Origin: Comamonas testosteroni
GTDB taxonomy: Bacteria; Pseudomonadota; Gammaproteobacteria; Burkholderiales; Burkholderiaceae_C
Assembly: GCA_008727115.1 (NCBI GenBank)
Contig: CP044131.1
Location: forward strand, 992,001 to 1,056,000
Direction of reading: 5' to 3'
DNA length: 64,000 bases
The position numbers were made by a program, and so were the translations under genes. Below, one piece after another: positions 57,002 to 64,000 of the stretch. The notes under the pieces are model-generated. The model saw only the letters and a program-made list of their open reading frames with translations, had not been told where the DNA came from and searched no databases. Numbering within the stretch: position 1 is the first letter of the stretch; each line of letters begins with the position of its first letter.

Positions 57002-57033
57002 AAAGCCCGCAGGCCATAGGCTGTGCGGGCTTT
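57002..57033. terminator. Bidirectional terminator between dnaB and the coiled-coil gene
   Basis: AAAGCCCGCA (57002-57011) with TGCGGGCTTT (57024-57033), A tract upstream. Confidence 0.85.
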
Positions 57034-57072
57034 GTGGTGAATGGCGGCTTGGGCCGCTTTTTTGCAAGGCTC

Positions 57073-57477
57073 TCAGAGTCTGAAAACGTAGATGGCAAGA
57101 CCCAGCAGGCAGGTGCCCAGAATGCCGCAGGCCCAGGCCAGGCGCTGCGCACCTGTGCGCAGAGCACCCACGGTTGCAACGATCTGCGTGTTCTGCTGAG
57201 CCAGCTTTTCTATGATTTCCAGCGACTGACGCTGGGCTTGCTCCAGCTGGGCAATGCGCTCTTCCTGCTGCTGGATCAGCAGCAAAGCCTGCTCGCCTGC
57301 CGAAGAAGGCGCAGGGATGCGCTGAGATGCACTGCCTGTGCTGGCCTGCTGCTCGCGCGCTTCTTCCTGGGCATCTGTTTTCTTGAGCATGCTCTGCGCG
57401 GCCTTCATCACCTGGGGCGTGGCCTTGATGACCTCGCTCCAGGGGACCAGCTTGAGAGCCGTAATCCAGCCTGCCAC
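57073..57477 (-). CDS. Small coiled-coil tail-anchored membrane protein
   Basis: A 134-residue protein of unknown function. A Gln/Glu/Leu-rich stretch (about residues 66-105, QQQEERIAQLEQAQRQSLEIIEK segment region) is predicted coiled coil, followed by a C-terminal hydrophobic helix LAWACGILGTCLLGLAIYVFRL, i.e. tail-anchored. It starts at 57477, directly adjoining the phoH stop at 57478, so it is the second gene of the phoH operon. No family recognised. Confidence 0.7.
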   Translation of the reverse strand: MAGWITALKLVPWSEVIKATPQVMKAAQSMLKKTDAQEEAREQQASTGSASQRIPAPSSAGEQALLLIQQQEERIAQLEQAQRQSLEIIEKLAQQNTQIVATVGALRTGAQRLAWACGILGTCLLGLAIYVFRL

Positions 57478-59163
57478 TTACAGCACCTCGCTGGCGAAGT
57501 CTGCCAGGCGCGAGCGCTCGCCGCGTGCCAGCGTGATATGGCCGCTATGGGGCCAGCCCTTGAAGCGGTCCACCACATAGGTCAGGCCCGAGCTGCCTTC
57601 GGTCAGGTAGGGCGTGTCGATCTGCGCCAGGTTACCCATGCAGATGATCTTGGTGCCGGGACCGGCGCGCGTGATCAGGGTCTTCATCTGCTTGGGTGTC
57701 AGGTTCTGGGCCTCGTCGATGATGACGTACTTGTTCAGGAATGTGCGCCCGCGCATGAAGTTCATGCTCTTGATCTTGATGCGGCTGCGAATCAGCTCAT
57801 TGGTGGCGGCGCGCCCCCATTCGCCAGCATTGCCGCCGTCGCCCTTGGCCAGAAACTCCAGGTTGTCGTCCAGGGCGCCCATCCAGGGGCCCATTTTTTC
57901 CTCTTCGGTGCCGGGCAGGAAGCCGATGTCCTCGCCCACGCTCACGGTGGCGCGGGTCATGATGATTTCGGTGTAGCGGCGCTCGTCCAGCACCTGGGCC
58001 AGACCTGCGGCCAGTGCCAGCAAGGTCTTGCCGGTGCCGGCTGTGCCCGTCAGTGTGACAAAGTCGACTTCGGGGTTCACCAGCAGGTTCATCGCGAAGT
58101 TCTGCTCGCGGTTGCGTGTGGACACGCCCCAGACGGCATTCTTGGGGTTGCCGAAGTCGCGCAGCGTTTTGAGAACGGCTGTTCTGTCGCGGATCTCGGT
58201 CACGCGCATATAGAGGCTGGGCTCGCCCGGTGCCTCGTAGTAGACGAACTGATTGATCATCAGCGAGTCCACCACGGCACCGCTGACGCGGTAGAAGGTG
58301 ATCGAGCCTTCCTGCCAGCTCTCCACATTCTTGCCGGCCTTGGTCCAGAAATCGGCAGGCAGTGCCAGAGCACCGGAGTACAGCAGATCACCGTCTTCCA
58401 GCACCTTGTCGTTCTGGTAGTCCTCGGCGGCCAGGCCCAATGCGCGCGCCTTGACACGCATATTGATGTCCTTGGAAACCAGCACGACTTCGCGATCCTT
58501 GTGCTGCTCGCGCAGCGCCGCGACGACACCCAGAATCTGGTTGTCGGCCTTGCCCTGGGGCAGGCTGTCCGGCAGGGCTGCGTCCAGAGGATTAGTCTGG
58601 AAATACAGTGTGCCGGTAGCACTTTTCTGGCCTGTGGCGTTCAGTGGCAGGCCTTTTTCCAGGCCGTCTGCTGGCTGCGATGCAACCAGCGAATCAAGGG
58701 TGCGGCTGACCTGGCGGCCATTGCGCGCCACCTCGGTCATGCCCTTTTTATGGTTGTCCAGCTCTTCCAGCACCACCATGGGCAGGAAGATGTCGTGCTC
58801 TTCGAAGCGGAACAGACTGGACGGGTCGTGCAGCAGCACATTGGTGTCCAGCACGAACAGCGTGGTGGGGCCGCTGTGCGTGTTGCGCGTGCGGCGTGCT
58901 GGCTTGGCTGTCTGGCTGACGCTGGCTTTGCTGCTCTTGGTGGCTGCAGTGCTCGTGCTTGCAGGGGGCTTTGGTTTTGCCGGAGTGCTTGTCTTGCTGC
59001 TGCGGGGCTTGGTGCTGGATGCAGGAGCAACCGCACTGACTGTGCTGGAGGGGCTCAGTTCATCATCAGGCGCATTGGCTTTCTTGGCTGTTTTGCGGCT
59101 GGATGAAAAGGCTTCTGCGGGGAGCTTGGCGGCGCGGTGGCCAGGGGCGGGAGGCAGGGGCAT
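57478..59163 (-). CDS. PhoH family PIN-domain ATPase
   Basis: A 561-residue protein. About 90 residues of Ser/Thr/Pro/Ala/Lys-rich low-complexity precede a PIN nuclease domain (LFVLDTNVLLHDPSSL ... PMVVLEELDNHKKG, acidic active site). The C-terminal half is the PhoH ATPase domain with Walker A GTAGTGKT and the Walker B region YVIIDEAQNLTPKQMKT. PIN-PhoH proteins act on RNA in other bacteria. ATG 59163 chosen; the frame runs 8 codons further. Operon with the small tail-anchored gene. Confidence 0.9.
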   Translation of the reverse strand: MPLPPAPGHRAAKLPAEAFSSSRKTAKKANAPDDELSPSSTVSAVAPASSTKPRSSKTSTPAKPKPPASTSTAATKSSKASVSQTAKPARRTRNTHSGPTTLFVLDTNVLLHDPSSLFRFEEHDIFLPMVVLEELDNHKKGMTEVARNGRQVSRTLDSLVASQPADGLEKGLPLNATGQKSATGTLYFQTNPLDAALPDSLPQGKADNQILGVVAALREQHKDREVVLVSKDINMRVKARALGLAAEDYQNDKVLEDGDLLYSGALALPADFWTKAGKNVESWQEGSITFYRVSGAVVDSLMINQFVYYEAPGEPSLYMRVTEIRDRTAVLKTLRDFGNPKNAVWGVSTRNREQNFAMNLLVNPEVDFVTLTGTAGTGKTLLALAAGLAQVLDERRYTEIIMTRATVSVGEDIGFLPGTEEEKMGPWMGALDDNLEFLAKGDGGNAGEWGRAATNELIRSRIKIKSMNFMRGRTFLNKYVIIDEAQNLTPKQMKTLITRAGPGTKIICMGNLAQIDTPYLTEGSSGLTYVVDRFKGWPHSGHITLARGERSRLADFASEVL

Positions 59164-59192
59164 AGTAGGCGAGCCGTTTCTCAACAAGATTC

Positions 59193-59229
59193 AAAAAGCA
59201 CAAAGCCGCCAGGAAACCCAGGCGGCTTT
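59193..59229 (-). terminator. Hairpin between bcp and phoH, probable terminator
   Basis: AAAGCCGCC (59202-59210) pairs with GGCGGCTTT (59221-59229); on the minus strand a CTTTTTG stretch follows 3 nt later. It may end the bcp transcript. Confidence 0.65.
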
Positions 59230-59384
59230 GGTAGGGTGAACAGAGATGCTGCGTAGCACTGAGGCATGGAGCCATTATGCATAGCCTGAAGGGCTGTCAC
59301 GCAGTATTTGCTGTGCTGCTTTGTTTAAAGACCTTGAAATACTAGGCTGCTAGAGAGCGGCGCAAATTCAGGGTCTCAATCGGC

Positions 59385-59873
59385 TCAGGCCACCTTTTTG
59401 TCTTGAGCCTTCAGAGCCTTGACGGCCTTGAGCACTTCATCGACGTGACCGGGAACCTTGAGGCCACGCCACTCTTGAACCAGAAGGCCATCTGTGCCAA
59501 CCAGGAAGGTGGAGCGCTCAATGCCCTTGACCTTCTTGCCGTACATGATCTTGTTCTTGACGACGCCGAACATGTGGCACATTTTCTCTTCGGTGTCAGC
59601 GATGAGCTCAAAAGGCAGCTCCAGCTTTTCCTTGAAGTCGTTGTGCGAGTTCATGTTGTCGCGGGACACGCCAAACACCGTCGCGCCAGCCTTGACAAAA
59701 TCTTTGTACTTGTCGCGGAATTGCATAGCTTCCGTGGTACAACCGGGCGTATTGTCCTTGGGGTAGAAATACAGGATCAGAATCTGGCCATTGTGCGAGG
59801 TGTTGGACACCTTGATGCCACCGGTCGCGTTGGCTTCAAATTCTGGGAGGGGTTTGTTGACAACGATCGCCAT
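59385..59873 (-). CDS. bcp: Peroxiredoxin Bcp
   Basis: A 162-residue thiol peroxidase of the BCP/PrxQ class. Peroxidatic Cys45 is in the YPKDNTPGCTTEA motif; a second Cys (Cys99, in EKMCHMFG) could resolve the sulfenic acid, although it is not at the usual CxxxxC distance of some Bcp. The N-terminal thioredoxin fold is intact. It detoxifies hydroperoxides in the cytosol. It is the middle gene of minus-strand units between Mth938 and phoH. Confidence 0.93.
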   Translation of the reverse strand: MAIVVNKPLPEFEANATGGIKVSNTSHNGQILILYFYPKDNTPGCTTEAMQFRDKYKDFVKAGATVFGVSRDNMNSHNDFKEKLELPFELIADTEEKMCHMFGVVKNKIMYGKKVKGIERSTFLVGTDGLLVQEWRGLKVPGHVDEVLKAVKALKAQDKKVA

Positions 59874-60012
59874 GCGCTTGTATCTCTCGGGTGTGTTCGT
59901 TGAAATGCCGAGGGCGTCGGTGGTATTTTTGTTTTTATCAATCGATCGCCCCCAACCGCAACCTGCGATTTTACCCTGAAATACGTATTTTTCTCAATAG
60001 ATGCGTACAAGT

Positions 60013-60381
60013 CTATGCTAGCAGCAGGGCTGCAACCACGTTTCTCCCCTCGCTGGCCAGTACGTTGTACGTGCGGCAGGCGGATGCGGTATCCATGGAT
60101 TCCAGCCCAATTCGCTTGGACATCAAGGGCTTGAGCCAGGCCACGGGGGGGAAGCGATTCTTGCTTCCGCTGCCAAAGAGCACAACTTCTACGTCCAGCT
60201 TGGCAAGCTCTTCAAAGTGCTCAGCCGTCAGATCTTCGAAGCGGGCGCAGCTCCATGGTGTCAGCAGACCACGTGAGCCGACCAGCAAACTGGTCTCATG
60301 GTTTTGCTTGTCGACGGCAATCCAGCCCTGGCCATAGGCGGTAATGGTCTGCGCATCGGATTTGTCAGTCTGGAATTTCAT
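60013..60381 (-). CDS. Mth938-like domain protein (DUF498)
   Basis: A 122-residue protein starting MKFQTDKSDAQTITAYGQGWIAV. The segment VEVVLFGSGSKNRFPP is typical of the Mth938-like fold, and CRTYNVLASEGRNVVAALL is the conserved end. Related proteins are found as complex-I-assembly associated in eukaryotes; no function is assigned in bacteria. ATG 60381 was chosen; the longer in-frame start is in the divergent promoter region. Divergent from alaA. Confidence 0.85.
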   Translation of the reverse strand: MKFQTDKSDAQTITAYGQGWIAVDKQNHETSLLVGSRGLLTPWSCARFEDLTAEHFEELAKLDVEVVLFGSGSKNRFPPVAWLKPLMSKRIGLESMDTASACRTYNVLASEGRNVVAALLLA

Positions 60382-60547
60382 GGTCAAGAGTGTGCGCAAT
60401 CGGCGCGCAGGAGAGGGGCGATGGCTGCTGTCTCCATACGGCGAGGGTGGGGACATTGCTGCAGCGCGGAACTGTGTTCAAATTATAGGTTTCACCATGG
60501 CGTTTGCTGCGTCATGGCGTGCCTGAAATCCTTTTACATAGATTCGC

Positions 60548-61837
60548 ATGAAAACCGTTCTCAAATCCGCCAAATTAGCAAACGTCTGTTACGACATCCG
60601 CGGGCCGATCATGGACGCGGCGAAGAAGATGGAGGACGACGGCCAGAAGATCATCAAGCTCAACATCGGCAATCTGGCTGTGTTTGGCTTCGATGCCCCT
60701 GAAGAAGTCCAGCAGGACATGATCCGCAACCTGCCCAACTCGGCAGGCTATTCGGACAGCAAGGGCATCTTCGCCGCCCGCAAGGCCGTGATGCACGAGA
60801 CGCAGCATCAGGGCATCAAGGGCGTGACGCTGGACGATATCTATCTGGGCAATGGTGCATCTGAGCTGATCAGCCTGGCGACCAACGCGCTGCTGGACAA
60901 CGGCGATGAGATGCTGCTGCCCGCGCCCGACTATCCACTGTGGACGGCAGCGACCAGCCTGTCGGGTGGCACGCCCGTGCATTACATGTGTGACGAGGCC
61001 AATGGCTGGATGCCCAATATGGCTGACATCCGCGCCAAGATCACGCCACGCACCAAGGGCATCGTCGTCATCAACCCCAACAACCCCACGGGCGCGCTGT
61101 ACAGCAAGGAGCTGCTGCTGGAGATCGTGGAACTGGCGCGCGAGCATGGCCTGGTGATCTTTGCGGACGAGGTCTACGACAAAGTGCTGTATGACGATGT
61201 GGTGCATACGCCGCTGGCCAGCCTGTCCACCGATGTGCTGACCATCACTTTCAACTCCCTGTCCAAGGCCTATCGCAGCTGCGGCTATCGCGCGGGCTGG
61301 ATGGTGATCTCGGGCGATAAGAAGCCTGCCAAGGATTACATCGAGGGCCTGAACATGCTCTCGAACATGCGCCTGTGCGCCAACGTGCCTGGCCAGTGGG
61401 CTGTGCAGACGGCGCTGGGCGGTCACCAGAGCATTGACTCGCTGGTGCAGGAGGGCGGACGCCTGCGTGTGCAGCGTGATCTGGCCTGGGAGCTGATCAA
61501 CGCCATTCCGGGTGTGTCCTGCGTGAAGCCCCAGGGCGCTCTGTACATGTTTCCGCGTCTGGACCCCGAGGTTTACCCGATCAAGGATGACCAGGAGTTC
61601 TTCCTCGAGGTGCTGCAGGAAACCAAGGTCATGCTGGTGCAGGGCACAGGCTTCAACTGGCCCAACCCCGATCACTTCCGCATCGTTTTTCTGCCGCATG
61701 AGGCGGACCTGCGCGAAGCCATCAACCGTCTGGCGGCCTTCCTCGAGAAGTACCGCAAGCGCCATGGCACGGACAAGCCCAAGGCGGTGCAATCGGACAA
61801 GGTGGCAAAGCCCGCCAAGACCGAAAAAGCCGCGTAA
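60548..61837 (+). CDS. alaA: Alanine transaminase AlaA (PLP-dependent)
   Basis: A 429-residue fold-type I aminotransferase. It matches AlaA closely: KLANVCYDIRGP at the N-terminus, KLNIGNLAVFGFDAPEE, NPNNPTGA, and the PLP-lysine in SLSKAYRSCGYRAGW. It makes alanine from glutamate and pyruvate. The C-terminus has a 30-residue Lys/Ala-rich tail not seen in E. coli AlaA. Just upstream of hom; the pair is common in Comamonadaceae. Confidence 0.92.
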   Translation: MKTVLKSAKLANVCYDIRGPIMDAAKKMEDDGQKIIKLNIGNLAVFGFDAPEEVQQDMIRNLPNSAGYSDSKGIFAARKAVMHETQHQGIKGVTLDDIYLGNGASELISLATNALLDNGDEMLLPAPDYPLWTAATSLSGGTPVHYMCDEANGWMPNMADIRAKITPRTKGIVVINPNNPTGALYSKELLLEIVELAREHGLVIFADEVYDKVLYDDVVHTPLASLSTDVLTITFNSLSKAYRSCGYRAGWMVISGDKKPAKDYIEGLNMLSNMRLCANVPGQWAVQTALGGHQSIDSLVQEGGRLRVQRDLAWELINAIPGVSCVKPQGALYMFPRLDPEVYPIKDDQEFFLEVLQETKVMLVQGTGFNWPNPDHFRIVFLPHEADLREAINRLAAFLEKYRKRHGTDKPKAVQSDKVAKPAKTEKAA

Positions 61838-61848
61838 ACCTTTCTTTT

Positions 61849-61893
61849 TGATAGCTGGTGGCGCTTGCTATTCAAGCGCTTCGGCGCTTTTTT
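61849..61893 (+). repeat. Family A repeat acting as a terminator-like hairpin before hom
   Basis: GATAGCTGGTGGCGCTTG then a perfect AAGCGC/GCGCTT stem (61874-61879, 61884-61889) with TTCG loop and six T residues, only 14 bp before the hom start. An alternative stem pairs GCGCTTG (61861-61867) with CAAGCGC (61873-61879) and would break the first. Confidence 0.7.
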
Positions 61894-61906
61894 GACCTTA
61901 GAACTT

Positions 61907-63241
61907 ATGAAACCCATCCAAGTAGGCCTGTTGGGCATTGGCACCGTAGGTAGCGGTACTTTCAATGTGCTGGAACGCAACCAAGACGAGATTCGCCGTC
62001 GTGCGGGTCGCGGCATTGAAATTACGATGGTGGCCGACTTGGATACCGAGCGCGCCAAGAGCGTGGTGGGTGACAAGGCCAAGGTCGTTGGCGACGCACG
62101 CGAAATCATTGCCAACCCCGACATCGACGTCGTGGTCGAGCTGATCGGTGGCTACGGCATTGCCAAGGCCCTGGTGCTGGAGGCGATTGCCGCTGGCAAG
62201 CATGTGGTGACCGCCAACAAGGCGCTGCTGGCCGTGCACGGCACGGAAATCTTCAAGGCCGCCGCCGAAAAGGGTGTGATCGTGGCCTATGAGGCGGCCG
62301 TGGCTGGTGGCATTCCCATCATCAAGGCGCTGCGCGAAGGCCTGACGGCCAACTCCATCCAGTGGGTGGCCGGCATCATCAACGGCACGACCAACTTCAT
62401 CCTGTCCGAAATGCGCGACAAGGGTTTGGACTTCGATGTGGTGCTCAAGGAAGCCCAGCGACTGGGTTACGCCGAAGCCGACCCCACCTTCGACATCGAA
62501 GGTGTGGACGCTGCCCACAAGGCCACGCTGATGAGCGCGATTGCCTTCGGCATCCCCGTGCAGTTCGACAAGGCCTATGTGGAAGGCATCACCAAGCTGG
62601 CCGGCGCCGACATCAAGTACGCCGAACAACTGGGCTACCGCATCAAGCTGCTGGGCATCACCAAGCGCACCGACAAGGGCGTTGAGCTGCGCGTTCACCC
62701 CTCGCTCGTGCCATCCAAGCGCCTGATTGCCAATGTGGAAGGTGCGATGAACGCCGTGGTCGTGAACGGCGATGCCGTGGGCACCACGCTGTACTACGGC
62801 AAGGGAGCGGGTTCCGAGCCTACGGCTTCTGCCGTGATCGCTGACCTGGTGGACATTGCCCGCCTGCACGGCGCTGACCCTGCGCACAGCGTGCCTGCGC
62901 TGGCCTTCCAGTCGAACACCCTGGCTGCCGCAGGCAATGAACTGCCCGTGCTGCCTATGGCCGAAGTCATCACCAGCTACTACCTGCGCATCCGCGTGGC
63001 CGATGAAGCCGGTGTACTGGCCAAGATCACCGGCCTGCTGGCGGGTGCGGGCATCAGCATCGACGCCGTGCTGCAGCGCGAAGCCGATGAAGTGGGCGGC
63101 GAGGGTTCGACCCAGACCGATCTGATCATCCTGACACATGACACCCGCGAGGGTGATATGGACAAGGCTCTGGCCGAAATCCAGAGTCTGCCCACAGTGC
63201 TGGCTCCCATCACGCGTATCCGCAAAGAAGAGCTGAATTAA
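61907..63241 (+). CDS. hom: Homoserine dehydrogenase
   Basis: A 444-residue NAD(P)-dependent enzyme reducing aspartate semialdehyde to homoserine, the branch to threonine and methionine. The Rossmann start is IQVGLLGIGTVGSGTFNVL, with GRGIEITMVADLD, and a C-terminal ACT domain (SYYLRIRVADEAGVLAKITGLL) for threonine feedback. ATG 61907 gives the normal start; the upstream frame is repeat DNA. A family A hairpin ends 14 bp upstream; a family B repeat follows the stop, then thrC. Confidence 0.95.
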   Translation: MKPIQVGLLGIGTVGSGTFNVLERNQDEIRRRAGRGIEITMVADLDTERAKSVVGDKAKVVGDAREIIANPDIDVVVELIGGYGIAKALVLEAIAAGKHVVTANKALLAVHGTEIFKAAAEKGVIVAYEAAVAGGIPIIKALREGLTANSIQWVAGIINGTTNFILSEMRDKGLDFDVVLKEAQRLGYAEADPTFDIEGVDAAHKATLMSAIAFGIPVQFDKAYVEGITKLAGADIKYAEQLGYRIKLLGITKRTDKGVELRVHPSLVPSKRLIANVEGAMNAVVVNGDAVGTTLYYGKGAGSEPTASAVIADLVDIARLHGADPAHSVPALAFQSNTLAAAGNELPVLPMAEVITSYYLRIRVADEAGVLAKITGLLAGAGISIDAVLQREADEVGGEGSTQTDLIILTHDTREGDMDKALAEIQSLPTVLAPITRIRKEELN

Positions 63242-63243
63242 GC

Positions 63244-63340
63244 TCCCCCTGAGCGGCTTTGCCGCTTCCCCCTCTCTGGCGTTGCACGCCGGAGGGGGAC
63301 GACGCCCTTGCTGCGGGGCGGCCCTTGCTCGGCGTCTCTG
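63244..63340 (+). repeat. Family B repeat directly after hom
   Basis: Begins 2 nt after the hom stop with TCCCCCTGAGCGGCTTTG, then GCCGCTTCCCCCT, an AGGGGGACGACGCCC arm and GCTGCGGGGCGGCCC. Same order and same orientation relative to the preceding gene as at trpA and leuD. Confidence 0.85.
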
Positions 63341-63402
63341 AGTGGGGGAGTGCCAGTTTTGGGCGTTGCGCCCTGTGCTTAGATTTCTGACGAGGAAGCA
63401 CC

Positions 63403-64000
63403 ATGCTTTATCTGTCCACCCGCGGTCACGCAGACCGCAAGCGTTTTTGTGACATCCTGCTCGAAGGTCTGGCGCCCGATGGCGGCCTGTACCTGCCGGT
63501 TGAGTACCCCCAGATCAGCGATGCCAAGCTGACACAGCTGCGCGAGACCTTGGCCACCAAGGGCTATGCCGCGCTGGCCTTCGAGATTCTGTCGCTGTAC
63601 ATCGACGACATTCCCGCAGCTGATCTGCAAGCCCTGTGCGCCAAGACATACACCAAGGAAGTCTTTGGCTCCGACGCCATCGTGCCCGTGCGCCAGCTCG
63701 ATGGCGTGCTGCACATCGAAGCCCTGTCCAACGGCCCCACGCTGGCCTTCAAGGACATGGCCATGCAGCTGCTGGGCAATCTGTTCGAGTACGAACTGGC
63801 CCGCCGCAATGAAGAGCTGAACATCCTGGGTGCCACCAGCGGCGACACCGGCAGCGCGGCCGAATACGCCATGCGCGGCAAAAAGGGCGTGCGCGTCTTC
63901 ATGACCAGCCCGCACGGCCGCATGAGCCCCTTCCAGCAGGCGCAAATGTTCAGTCTGCAGGACGAGAACATCCACAACATTGCCATCGAAGGCGTGTTTG
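63403..64000 (+). CDS. thrC: Threonine synthase, 3' end outside window
   Basis: The first 199 residues of a PLP enzyme converting homoserine phosphate to threonine. It begins MLYLSTRGHADRKRFCDILLEGLAPDGGLYLP, the ThrC signature, and the PLP lysine lies in SNGPTLAFKDMAMQ, followed by GATSGDTGSAAEYAMRGK. The start ATG 63403 is preceded by GAGGAAGC. It lies 161 bp after hom with a family B repeat between. The rest of the gene is beyond base 64000. Confidence 0.96.
   Translation, partial: MLYLSTRGHADRKRFCDILLEGLAPDGGLYLPVEYPQISDAKLTQLRETLATKGYAALAFEILSLYIDDIPAADLQALCAKTYTKEVFGSDAIVPVRQLDGVLHIEALSNGPTLAFKDMAMQLLGNLFEYELARRNEELNILGATSGDTGSAAEYAMRGKKGVRVFMTSPHGRMSPFQQAQMFSLQDENIHNIAIEGVF

Noticed and set aside
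57034-59106. A 690-codon open frame on the plus strand opposite phoH
   Set aside because: It mirrors the strongly biased third-codon positions of phoH, has no recognisable domain, and is a typical shadow in GC-rich DNA.

Overview
The window reads as a chromosomal segment of a betaproteobacterium of the family Comamonadaceae, most likely Comamonas or a close relative. This rests on gene order (LysR-leuC-leuD-leuB-asd-fimV-truA-trpF-trpB-trpA-accD; yceD-rpmF-plsX-fab cluster; rpoE-rseA-degP-lepA-lepB-rnc-era-recO-pdxJ-acpS), on protein wording, and on two families of short intergenic palindromic repeats that I recognise from memory as typical of the family. I see no rRNA, tRNA, CRISPR, insertion sequence, prophage or integron. 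Nearly all of it is core genome, densely packed, with intrinsic terminators separating units.

Layout. 1-2864 (+): 5'-truncated rluC, a HAD phosphatase, a small Rieske protein and a SppA-type protease in one operon. 2991-4384 (-): an RsmI-like methyltransferase and a Maf pyrophosphatase, divergent from yceD. 4410-11028 (+): yceD, rpmF and the fatty-acid cluster plsX-fabH-fabD-fabG-acpP-fabF. 11147-14860 (+): a small membrane protein, sigma-E (rpoE), its anti-sigma factor and a DegP-type periplasmic protease; no rseB lies between rseA and degP. 15166-15236: a candidate small RNA. 15287-23546 (+): lepA, lepB, a DUF4845 protein, rnc, era, recO, pdxJ, acpS, nagZ (translation, secretion, RNA processing, repair, cofactors, wall recycling). 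23588-26980 (+): a phosphofructokinase, two unknown genes and purT. 27050-33741: a MscS channel, a REC-GGDEF protein, an unknown membrane protein, lysS, a Lon-N-domain protein (all -), yggT (+), and a pair of very small genes (-).

33900-47906 is almost wholly on the minus strand and holds accD, trpA, trpB, trpF, truA, fimV, asd, leuB, leuD, leuC and a LysR regulator: leucine and tryptophan biosynthesis plus the aspartate-family branch-point enzyme Asd. 48351-49664 (+) is a secreted Sel1-repeat protein. 49729-53550 (-) is dnaJ, dnaK, grpE behind a sigma-32-like promoter. 53862-56895 (+) is rpsF-priB-rpsR-rplI followed by dnaB. 57073-60381 (-) is a coiled-coil membrane protein, a PIN-PhoH ATPase, a Bcp peroxiredoxin and a Mth938-like protein. 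60548-64000 (+) is alaA, hom and the start of thrC.

The most interesting signals are regulatory. The asd leader encodes a 32-residue peptide whose end is the Thr/Ile-rich stretch ITIKTIT, followed by mutually exclusive RNA hairpins. This resembles the Thr/Ile leader logic of the E. coli thr operon, but sits in front of asd and lacks an obvious intrinsic terminator. Other signals are a promoter plus two-hairpin candidate sRNA between degP and lepA, a bulged hairpin in front of rpsF, alternative hairpins just upstream of hom, and a repeat family placed in the same orientation directly after the stop codons of trpA, leuD and hom. All of these come from reading the sequence and none has been tested.
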